Source: SZUA-365 sp034002405 (GTDB lineage: Bacteria > Bacteroidota > Ignavibacteria > SZUA-365). Taken from it: DNA of 12,959 nt. Under the pieces are notes generated by a model that worked only from the letters and a program-made list of their open reading frames with translations, did not search any database and was not told where the DNA came from. Shown piece after piece: positions 1 through 4,788 of this stretch. The position numbers and the translations under genes are program-made. Location of the stretch: NCBI GenBank assembly GCA_034002405.1, contig JAVFAS010000078.1, positions 1 to 12,959 of the forward strand. The letters are read 5' to 3'. Position 1 is the first letter of the stretch, and the number at the start of each line of letters is the position of its first letter.

Positions 1-120
1 CCGCTCCCATTCCACCAACGCGTTGATGCGCCAGAGCACATGGTCGGTCTTGGCAATCCGGTCAAGAAGGAGATCGGTGTCGAACATTCCAGGCATGGGG
101 CGATGCTTCCTCGCGGTCAT
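1..120 (-). CDS. Transposase N-terminus, IS5-like, cut by window edge
   Basis: Read on the minus strand, an ATG at 118-120 opens a 40-codon frame that runs off the left edge. The residues FDTDLLLDRIAKTDHVLWRI and the following NALVEWER resemble the N-terminal segment of IS5-family DDE transposases (a 'LLDkI..xHpLrrIdaLIDWE' pattern). An AGAGGA ribosome binding site lies 7 bases upstream of the ATG. The DDE catalytic residues would be outside the window, so activity cannot be judged. The family call rests on one short motif; another DDE transposase family is possible. Confidence 0.6.
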   Translation of the reverse strand, partial: MTARKHRPMPGMFDTDLLLDRIAKTDHVLWRINALVEWER

Positions 121-141
121 GGGGCAATCCTCTCTATTACA

Positions 142-161
142 GATATCAGGTTCTTGATATC
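142..161. repeat. Hairpin GATATCA-N6-TGATATC in the IS leader
   Basis: A perfect 7-bp inverted repeat (142-148 and 155-161) with a 6-base loop sits between the presumed IS end and the transposase start. It could be a transcription-blocking hairpin that stops outside promoters from driving the transposase, or a transposase-binding site. No poly-U tract follows, so it is not a standard intrinsic terminator. Confidence 0.4.
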
Positions 162-192
162 TCATAACAGCTGTGAGTTTTTAGAGGTTCCC

Positions 193-581
193 AGTAATCA
201 TCGTCATGTTCGTTTTCAAGCGCAATCTCCACTAAAAACGGGACATCCCCGAGCGCACACCATCGATTGTCACACTCATACTCGACCTCTCTTGTGCAAT
301 GATGACATACCGTTGGTGATCAAGGAGCCGCATGTAAAGAGGTGAAGGTAATAAAGGGTATGAATTAAGTCAATATGTATTAAATGCCCCATAAATGCCA
401 AAGTATACGATAGCGAGGAATTCGCGCCATATTTATTTCATTATGGATATGGAACTTCCAGCCACCTTACGAAAAATCAGCGGGCTGTTCGGAGTCGAGA
501 ATCTGTCTGATTTCCTGGTATCTTCCGAGTATTGCTGTGGGATATGTGCAATACGGCCAGCATTGAGCGATATCTCCATTA
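193..581. other. AT-richer stretch with no convincing gene, end of an integrated element
   Basis: About 390 bases between the IS end and the tRNA fragment are visibly poorer in G+C than the rest of the window (for example 345-445). Open frames exist (40-345 and 395-634, plus strand), but they have no recognisable motif, no good ribosome binding site, and the second runs through the tRNA remnant. I see no integrase, RNA gene or promoter I would defend. Position and composition fit the distal end of a horizontally acquired element. Confidence 0.4.
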
Positions 582-623
582 CTCTTAATCAGCGGGTCAG
601 GGGTTCGAGTCCCCTCGCGTGTA
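582..623 (+). tRNA. 3' half of tRNA-Lys(CUU): attachment-site remnant
   Basis: The sequence fits the 3' half of a tRNA. It has an anticodon loop CTCTTAA (582-588, anticodon CTT), the 3' anticodon-stem strand TCAGC, a variable loop, and a perfect T arm (AGGGG, TTCGAGT, CCCCT at 599-615). The 3' acceptor strand follows (616-622) and then discriminator A623; CCA is not encoded. The 5' half is missing: no D arm and no ACACGCG acceptor partner lie upstream, and the 5' anticodon stem does not pair. Site-specific integration into a tRNA gene leaves such a fragment at the far end of the element, and the original terminator still follows. It is not a functional tRNA. Confidence 0.75.
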
Positions 624-655
624 CGAGCACATGAGTGCCCAAACCCAATGCAAAG

Positions 656-685
656 GCCGCGAAATCAAGGTTTCGCGGCTTTTTT
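656..685 (+). terminator. Intrinsic terminator of the former tRNA gene
   Basis: A perfect 9-bp stem GCCGCGAAA/TTTCGCGGC with loop TCAAGG is followed at once by six T residues (680-685). It lies 33 bases after the tRNA discriminator base, the expected position for a tRNA transcript terminator. Confidence 0.85.
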
Positions 686-847
686 ATTGCGGAGGCGCGG
701 GTCCGGTATTCGGGGCAAAAGCTAGGTTGTGACAGGCTGCGACAACGTTCATGGGAGAAACATGGGAGAATGGGAGGAGCAAAACAGGCCTGGATGCCGC
801 GGGCAACGCGCACCTGCATGCAGGCGGCGTGCAAATAATGGCCGAAG

Positions 848-967
848 ATGGTCCTCGGTCGCTTCGATGCGATCGAAGGGCTCGATACGCACGGAGATCC
901 CCGTACCATCGAAGCAGCAGAGATGATCTATGACGAATACCTTATTCGATATTTCGGGAAAGATTGA
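848..967 (+). pseudogene. Short ORF (39 aa), protein-like but unidentified
   Basis: An ATG at 848 opens a 39-codon frame ending in TGA at 965-967. The translation (…RFDAIEGLDTHGDPRTIEAA…, ending RYFGKD) has the composition of a real, probably C-terminal, protein segment. There is no clear ribosome binding site, and a TAA lies just upstream in the same frame. Its last 38 bases overlap the start of the nucleotidyltransferase-like stub at 930, as if two genes of a compact operon had been cut down. I do not recognise the family. It may be the tail of a partner gene or may be non-coding. Confidence 0.25.
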
Positions 968-995
968 CGCGGAAGTTGCGCGCGTACGAGCGATA
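930..995 (+). pseudogene. N-terminal stub of an AbiEii-like nucleotidyltransferase
   Basis: An ATG at 930 gives MTNTLFDISGKIDAEVARVR. An 'ISGKID…' opening is, from memory, common in AbiEii/MntA-type nucleotidyltransferases (toxins of type IV toxin-antitoxin systems). After about 21 codons the resemblance stops, at the point where the sequence becomes similar to the tRNA-Lys 3' flank. The frame stays open to 1142 but the rest looks random (it reads through the terminator at 1030), and the catalytic GS…D.D motif is absent. This is probably the scar of a deleted defence or toxin gene. The family call is tentative. Confidence 0.3.
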
Positions 996-1008
996 TGGTG
1001 CCCAGACC
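979..1008 (+). repeat. Diverged copy of the tRNA-Lys acceptor end and 3' flank
   Basis: Bases 979-1008 align without gaps to 616-645 at 22 of 30 positions. The matches form two blocks, CGCGyGTACGAGC (12/13) and GTGCCCArACC (10/11), separated by a 6-base variable stretch. A terminator with a near-identical upper stem and loop follows each copy. No T arm precedes the second copy. It looks like the remains of a duplicated tRNA 3' region or an older attachment site. Confidence 0.45.
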
Positions 1009-1029
1009 GCCGCCTGATGCGGACAGCAC

Positions 1030-1057
1030 GCCCCGAAATCAGTGGTTTCGGGGCTTT
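1030..1057 (+). terminator. Intrinsic terminator, sister of the one at 656-685
   Basis: A perfect 9-bp stem GCCCCGAAA/TTTCGGGGC with loop TCAGTGG is followed by TTTGTTCT, a weaker U tract. Its upper stem and loop nearly match the tRNA terminator upstream. No intact gene now precedes it. Confidence 0.7.
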
Positions 1058-1097
1058 GTTCTCTTTCAGATGCGACAGGTCATTCGCTCGTTTTTGC

Positions 1098-1126
1098 TTG
1101 GACCGAAGGGAAATCCGGGCCATATT
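1098..1126 (+). promoter_or_regulatory. Predicted promoter of the surface-protein operon
   Basis: TTGGAC (1098-1103), a 17-base spacer and CATATT (1121-1126, followed by G) make a sigma-70-like promoter. Transcription would start near 1133, giving a leader of about 117 bases before the ATG at 1250. The leader shows no obvious aptamer. Confidence 0.45.
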
Positions 1127-1249
1127 GATGCCATCCATTTGAACAGAAACGACGCGCGGCGAAGGCGGTGATTCCGCCATCCTGCGTGCAAACAACACCG
1201 CCGATGTGACCGGCTTTTCCGTAACGCAACAAGAAGAGGATGAGATAGA

Positions 1250-2605
1250 ATGAAGATAACAGCGATCATCATTATCGGAGTATGCCTGTGCATGGCTCCG
1301 CTGTCGGGACAGGATATCGAATCACAACTGTCGGGTTCGACGAGCGCGCAGGGATTCACGATCAAGGATGGCAACGGCACGAGTCTCTTCAGGCTCGGTG
1401 GCAATGGGCGGATCGGGATGGGCGCGACATCGCCGCAGGGATTGCTGCATATGCAGGGCGACATCGGAGGCGCTGACGGAATCCGCTTTCATGGCGCGAC
1501 CGATCCCAATTGGTACGGCCTGAATATTATTCAAACAGGACTCGGCGATGCGGCGAGAGTGTGGCTCAATAATCAAAACTCGTCCGCGGATGCCCTCAAC
1601 GTCTCGAATGGCGGAAGTGGCTCTGCGATCCGCGTGATCAGTTCGAATATCAACAGCACGCTCCTGCAAATGTTCGGCGGAAACATCGAACGATTTCTTG
1701 TCAAGTCGGACGGAACGGTCAGCATGAACGGGAGCCTTGGCCTGGGCACCGCGTCGCCCGTCGGAAAGCTGGATATCACGGGCTCGGGCATGGCCAATGC
1801 ACTCCGTATCCTTCCATGGTCGGGCAATGGTTCGGCGATTTGGGTGAACCAAAGCGGGACCGGCAATGCCGCGCGCTTTCAGGTGACGCTCGCGTCCTCG
1901 ACCAGCTACGCGGTCGAAGCATCGACCAACGCGCCAGCACCCGCGATTCTGGCAAGCAGCACGAATGCAGCCGGACGTATCATCGAGGCCATTAATGGAG
2001 CGTCCGGGGTCCGTTTCTTCGTCGAAAGTGGCGGGAATGTCGGGATCGGTGTGGATGACGCCACGCAGGATCTCGATGTCCTGAACAACGCGCGTTTCCG
2101 CGGCGTCAGCTCGCTCTCGTATGCCGCGCCACTCAATCTCACATCCGCGGGAATCCTGACCACCGCCACTTCGGACGCCCGGCTCAAGACGGATATCCAT
2201 CCCCTCGGCGCATCGCTCGAAAAGGTGCTCCGGTTGCGCGGTGTGCGCTATCACTGGAAGTCCGAGCCCGACGGCGGGGCGCGGATCGGTTTCATCGCGC
2301 AGGAGGTGCGGGATGTCGTGCCGGAGGTTGTGTATACGAATCCGACGGATGGCTATCTCGGACTCAACTATGCCGAACTGACCGCGATCCTTGTCGAGGC
2401 GGTGAAGGAACAGCAAATCATGATCGATGCATTGACAGCGAGCAGTGAGGAAATCGCGACATTGCGGGATCGCGTCCGCCAGATGGAGGCCCGTGAAGAC
2501 CGGGTGCGCCAACTCGAGGCGGATCTCGTTTCCCTCAAGCGGCAGCTGGAAGAATACACCGCCGGTCATGACGCGTCGCAGGCCTCGCTGCGGTCGGAAC
2601 AGTGA
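1250..2605 (+). CDS. Secreted protein with C-terminal S74 intramolecular chaperone domain
   Basis: A 451-residue protein with an N-terminal signal peptide (about 1-20, cleavage probably near SGQ21). The middle holds loosely repeated 'GrIGmGatsP…L.m.G' units near 52-70, 154-177 and 262-284, the beta-rich pattern of trimeric fibre proteins. The tail carries an S74 peptidase/chaperone domain: SDARLKTDI at 308-316 with the conserved Ser308 and Lys313, GFIAQEV at 347-353 and LNYAEL near 372-377. A charged coiled coil (about 385-437) follows. In this family the domain assembles the fibre trimer and then cleaves itself off at the Ser-Asp site. The start is supported by AGAGGATG just upstream. It has no T9SS sorting domain of its own. 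Gene 2618-3409 follows after 12 bases, so they are probably one operon. Role inferred: a surface fibre or adhesin; no phage genes surround it. Confidence 0.85.
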   Translation: MKITAIIIIGVCLCMAPLSGQDIESQLSGSTSAQGFTIKDGNGTSLFRLGGNGRIGMGATSPQGLLHMQGDIGGADGIRFHGATDPNWYGLNIIQTGLGDAARVWLNNQNSSADALNVSNGGSGSAIRVISSNINSTLLQMFGGNIERFLVKSDGTVSMNGSLGLGTASPVGKLDITGSGMANALRILPWSGNGSAIWVNQSGTGNAARFQVTLASSTSYAVEASTNAPAPAILASSTNAAGRIIEAINGASGVRFFVESGGNVGIGVDDATQDLDVLNNARFRGVSSLSYAAPLNLTSAGILTTATSDARLKTDIHPLGASLEKVLRLRGVRYHWKSEPDGGARIGFIAQEVRDVVPEVVYTNPTDGYLGLNYAELTAILVEAVKEQQIMIDALTASSEEIATLRDRVRQMEAREDRVRQLEADLVSLKRQLEEYTAGHDASQASLRSEQ

Positions 2606-2617
2606 CGGAGGCGGATC

Positions 2618-3409
2618 ATGAAAACCGCAACGATCCTGTTCCTCACGATGCTCGCCCTGTATCCCGCACGGGCGCAGCGCGGCGACATCGTGATTCCGCC
2701 CGGCGCGCAGATTACGGTGCCGGCCGGCGCGCGGATCTGCGCCGACCGCATCTTCGCGAACAATCCGGGATTCGGCACGCTCACCATCGCGCATGTGACT
2801 GGACTCTGCCCGGGAATGTCCGTCGTGCCCGTGGAACTGCTCGCGTTCACCGCATCGGTCGTCCATGGCGATGTGCATCTTCAATGGTCGACGGCATCGG
2901 AGACGAACTGCCTCGGCTTCGAGGTGCAGCGACGGATCGAAGCATCCGGCGGGGACTGGCAGCCGCTGGGCTTCGTGCAAGCGGCGGGGACATCAACCGC
3001 GCCGCGGCAGTACGACTTCACCGATCCCGCTGCGAGTATTCCCGTAAGCGCTCCGGTGCGTGCATACCGGTTGCGCATCGTCGATTTCGATGGGTCCGTG
3101 GACTACTCACCCGACGTCGAGGTGCAGGTCAACTCGGCCATGCAGCCGTACACCTTCCACCCGGTGTACCCGAACCCGGCAATGGACCGCTTGCATGTCA
3201 CCTTCACGCTTCCCGAACCCTCGCGCGTGACGATCACGCTGTATACAATGACCGGTGCCGTAGTCGCGACGCTGATGGACGAGGGCATTATCGATCGCGG
3301 CTTCCATACGATGGCGGTCCCGACGACGGGACTGCGTTCGGGCACCTATCTGATCGAACTCCGCACGCAGCGCGGACGCCGCACCCAAACCGTCGTCCTG
3401 CTGGAGTGA
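2618..3409 (+). CDS. Type IX secretion cargo protein with C-terminal sorting domain
   Basis: A 263-residue protein. The signal peptide is MKTATILFLTMLALYPARAQ (1-20). A short region with two Cys (41 and 64) comes next, then a fibronectin-III-like domain (about 72-172) with the familiar 'PVELLAFTA…L.W.TASE.NC.GFEVQR…YRLRIVDFDG' pattern. The end is a type A T9SS sorting domain (about 178-263): YPNP at 184-187, the beta-strand pattern VTITLYTMTGAVV, and a 'GLRSGTYLIEL' motif near 238-248. In Bacteroidota-like bacteria this domain directs export through the outer membrane and is then removed, often with anchoring to surface lipid. GGAGG lies 6 bases before the ATG. It is probably co-transcribed with the S74 protein upstream. 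The binding partner is unknown. Confidence 0.9.
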   Translation: MKTATILFLTMLALYPARAQRGDIVIPPGAQITVPAGARICADRIFANNPGFGTLTIAHVTGLCPGMSVVPVELLAFTASVVHGDVHLQWSTASETNCLGFEVQRRIEASGGDWQPLGFVQAAGTSTAPRQYDFTDPAASIPVSAPVRAYRLRIVDFDGSVDYSPDVEVQVNSAMQPYTFHPVYPNPAMDRLHVTFTLPEPSRVTITLYTMTGAVVATLMDEGIIDRGFHTMAVPTTGLRSGTYLIELRTQRGRRTQTVVLLE

Positions 3410-3438
3410 CCCCCACAGAACATGTTCGTCTTGGTGAT

Positions 3439-3475
3439 CAACGGCCCGCGTCCTTTTCAGGGACCCGGGCCGTTG
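3439..3475. terminator. Strong hairpin after the surface operon, no U tract
   Basis: CAACGGCCCG (3439-3448) pairs perfectly with CGGGCCGTTG (3466-3475). Inside it GTCC (3450-3453) pairs with GGAC (3461-3464), giving a stem of about 14 bp. It lies 30 bases after the stop of the cargo gene. Neither strand has a run of T after it (plus strand GTATATTCC), so it may act in 3'-end protection or Rho-assisted termination rather than as a classical terminator. Confidence 0.55.
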
Positions 3476-3482
3476 GTATATT
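3454..3482 (+). promoter_or_regulatory. Possible promoter for the small ORF at 3580
   Basis: TTTTCA (3454-3459), a 17-base spacer and TATATT (3477-3482). The -35 hexamer is poor and lies in the hairpin loop. The predicted start is near 3489, about 90 bases before the ATG at 3580. Weak evidence. Confidence 0.25.
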
Positions 3483-3579
3483 CCGCCAGGGTCGCCGCGG
3501 AGTCGGAAACCGTTGGATGCACTCCGCTGACGTTTGACCATGAATCAAGACAACCTCATCTGAATACACAGGAGGTCGC

Positions 3580-3675
3580 ATGTGGCTTTGCAGCAAACAC
3601 GGGTTCTATAGCGTCAAGCGGGATGGGGAGGATCGGTATTTCATCGCTCAACGGACGCGGGGTCCGCTCCGGTGA
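3580..3675 (+). CDS. Short ORF (31 aa), probable truncated small-protein gene
   Basis: The start MWLCSKHGFYSVKRDGED is preceded by an excellent ribosome binding site (AGGAGG, 3 bases before the ATG). From memory this opening is like that of a family of roughly 80-90-residue uncharacterised proteins beginning MW(L/I)xSKxGFFS and continuing with an 'RARVRGDLE' segment. Here the equivalent AQRTRGPLR is followed at once by TGA. None of the three downstream frames resumes the family pattern, so I read it as the remnant of a gene that lost its 3' part, though a functional 31-residue peptide cannot be excluded. No function is known to me. The rest of the gap (3676-3813) holds nothing I can support. 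Confidence 0.4.
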   Translation: MWLCSKHGFYSVKRDGEDRYFIAQRTRGPLR

Positions 3676-3813
3676 TGGCCGGCTCTACGCAATTCAGGCT
3701 CATGACCGCTGGCTCTGCGTGGCGGGCTTCCCACCGAATAGATGAAACCATGAATTCGGTCATGCATATGCTCCCCCGGAGTCGAGGGGACGTATCGTGT
3801 CCGTCGGCCCGAA

Positions 3814-3842
3814 TTGCATCGAAGTTCCCTGGCGCGTACATT
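3814..3842 (+). promoter_or_regulatory. Promoter of the fluoride-response operon
   Basis: TTGCAT (3814-3819), an exact 17-base spacer and TACATT (3837-3842, followed by G). The predicted transcription start is at about 3849, the first bases of the riboswitch aptamer. This agreement supports both calls. Confidence 0.65.
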
Positions 3843-3847
3843 GTCCT

Positions 3848-3914
3848 CCGGCGATGGAGTTCGCCGCAGGCGTGCCTGAACCCATCCCGGCAAACGGGAT
3901 TGATGACTCCTACC
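3848..3914 (+). ncRNA. Fluoride (crcB-type) riboswitch aptamer
   Basis: The sequence fits the fluoride-aptamer consensus. It has the 5' stem-loop GGCGATGGAGTTCGCC (3850-3865), a hairpin ATCCCG-gcaaa-CGGGAT (3884-3900), and the conserved 3' segment GATGACTCCTAC (3902-3913). An internal AGGC/GCCT pairing (3868-3876) fills the variable region. It lies about 50 bases before crcB, the classic target. In known examples fluoride stabilises a pseudoknot and turns on genes for fluoride export. The order of conserved blocks and the gene downstream make this a secure call. Confidence 0.92.
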
Positions 3915-3946
3915 AGCCTCGATCGTGACCGTCGGGCGGTAGGAGT
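3906..3946 (+). promoter_or_regulatory. Riboswitch expression platform (hairpin that competes with the aptamer)
   Basis: ACTCCTACC (3906-3914), the 3' end of the aptamer, is perfectly complementary to GGTAGGAGT (3938-3946). This 9-bp stem cannot coexist with the folded aptamer. The tail TTTGTGTATAT is U-rich but broken, so the stem could be a weak terminator. The stem also buries AGGAG (3941-3945), which is 19 bases before the crcB ATG and rather far to be its ribosome binding site. Either way, fluoride binding should open this stem and switch the operon on. Confidence 0.7.
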
Positions 3947-3964
3947 TTGTGTATATACAATAAT

Positions 3965-4351
3965 ATGAGAGTGCGAATCGTGGATGTGCTTGCGGTGTTT
4001 CTGGGTGGTGGACTGGGGGCGACGCTGCGCTACGGGATGAGCGGGGTGATGCACCGGTTCATGGGCTCCGATTTTCCGTACGGAACGCTCGTTGTCAACA
4101 TCCTTGGCTGCCTGTTGATCGGCGCGCTCATGTCCGTCACCGAAGAGCGTATCCTCCTGCATCCGCGGATGCGGCTGTTTCTCGCGATCGGACTTCTGGG
4201 CGGATTCACCACCTTCTCGACCTTCAGCTACGAGACGGTATCCTTGCTGCGAAGCGGCGCGTTCCTGTATGGGATGCTGAATGTCCTGCTTTCCGTGTGC
4301 GTGTGTCTGCTCGCCACATGGATCGGCACGATCATTGGAAAAATCATCTGA
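3965..4351 (+). CDS. crcB: Fluoride ion channel CrcB (Fluc)
   Basis: A 128-residue, four-helix inner-membrane protein of normal length for the family. Fluc channels work as dual-topology dimers that let fluoride leave the cell. Visible motifs are GGGLGATLRY (14-23), PYGTLVVNILG (38-48) with the conserved Asn45, and GGFTTFSTFSYE (79-90), whose TFSTFS segment holds the central Na+ site and pore phenylalanines. The ATG at 3965 is preferred; a TTG at 3947 in the same frame would add six residues but lies inside the riboswitch hairpin. The ribosome binding site is weak. It is controlled by the upstream riboswitch and probably co-transcribed with the DUF190 gene, which starts 17 bases after its stop. 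Confidence 0.95.
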   Translation: MRVRIVDVLAVFLGGGLGATLRYGMSGVMHRFMGSDFPYGTLVVNILGCLLIGALMSVTEERILLHPRMRLFLAIGLLGGFTTFSTFSYETVSLLRSGAFLYGMLNVLLSVCVCLLATWIGTIIGKII

Positions 4352-4368
4352 CATGGCGTGGAGGCCGC

Positions 4369-4719
4369 ATGAAACTCGAAGGTGAAGGAAAACTGCTGCG
4401 GATTTTCATCGGGGAGAGCGACCGCCACGGTCATGTACCGCTGTATGAGGTGATCGTGCGGCGTGCCCGCGAGATGCGCATGGCCGGCGCCACCGTCCTG
4501 CGCGGTATCGAAGGATTCGGCGCACGGAGCGTGATTCACACATCCCGCATTCTCCGTCTCTCGGAGGATCTGCCGCTCGTGATCGAAATCGTCGACACGG
4601 AGGAGCGGATCGCCGCATTCGTGCCGGTCGTCTGCGAACTGTTTGAAGCCGCCGGCTGCGGGGGACTGATTACCGAGGAACGGGCGCACGTCATCCGGTA
4701 TACATCCGGCGACGCGTAA
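4369..4719 (+). CDS. DUF190 (PII-like) protein
   Basis: A 116-residue protein matching DUF190: 'GEGKLLRIFIGESDRHGHVPLYE' pattern (5-27), AGATVLRGIEGFGA (39-52), and a LPLVIEIVDTEERI stretch (68-81). DUF190 has a ferredoxin-like fold related to PII signalling proteins and is often found beside or fused to crcB, but its biochemical role is not settled. The ATG at 4369 is chosen because GGAGG sits 4 bases upstream and the homology starts there; an in-frame ATG at 4297 lies inside crcB. It shares the fluoride-controlled transcript. A part in sensing or tuning channel activity is inference. The following gene is convergent, 69 bases on. Confidence 0.9.
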   Translation: MKLEGEGKLLRIFIGESDRHGHVPLYEVIVRRAREMRMAGATVLRGIEGFGARSVIHTSRILRLSEDLPLVIEIVDTEERIAAFVPVVCELFEAAGCGGLITEERAHVIRYTSGDA

Positions 4720-4788
4720 GACGCGTCGAAGCAGTGTGACGGCGATCGGGAGTGTACCGGTGACACCGTGCGGCGGGAGGCGCAACCG

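Larger units (their letters stand above)
1..192 (-). mobile_element. 5' end of an IS5-like insertion sequence (partial)
   Basis: The transposase fragment is preceded by a short leader. The probable element end is near 192, where the minus strand reads GGGAACCTCTAAAAACTC (192 down to 175), which looks like an IS terminal inverted repeat. The other end is outside the window, so the repeat pair and any target-site duplication (it would begin at about 193) cannot be checked. The boundary is an inference. Confidence 0.45.

Noticed and set aside
582..623. A complete tRNA gene
   Set aside because: No D arm, no matching 5' acceptor strand and no 5' anticodon stem lie upstream; only the 3' half is present.
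395..634. A 79-codon plus-strand frame ending in the tRNA remnant
   Set aside because: It runs through the tRNA T arm and acceptor end (giving RVRGSSPLACTST), has no ribosome binding site and no recognisable motif.
589..909. Minus-strand frame ending in ARGLEPLTR
   Set aside because: That ending is the well-known false translation of the complement of tRNA T arms.
1322..2980. A 552-codon open frame on the minus strand opposite the S74 and T9SS cargo genes
   Set aside because: Its translation has no motif and an Arg/His/Asp-rich shadow composition, while the plus strand carries two clear domain proteins with ribosome binding sites.
4720..4788. Short inverted repeat GTGT…ACAC between the convergent DUF190 and activator genes as a terminator
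   Set aside because: Only 4 bp pair, with no U tract on either strand.
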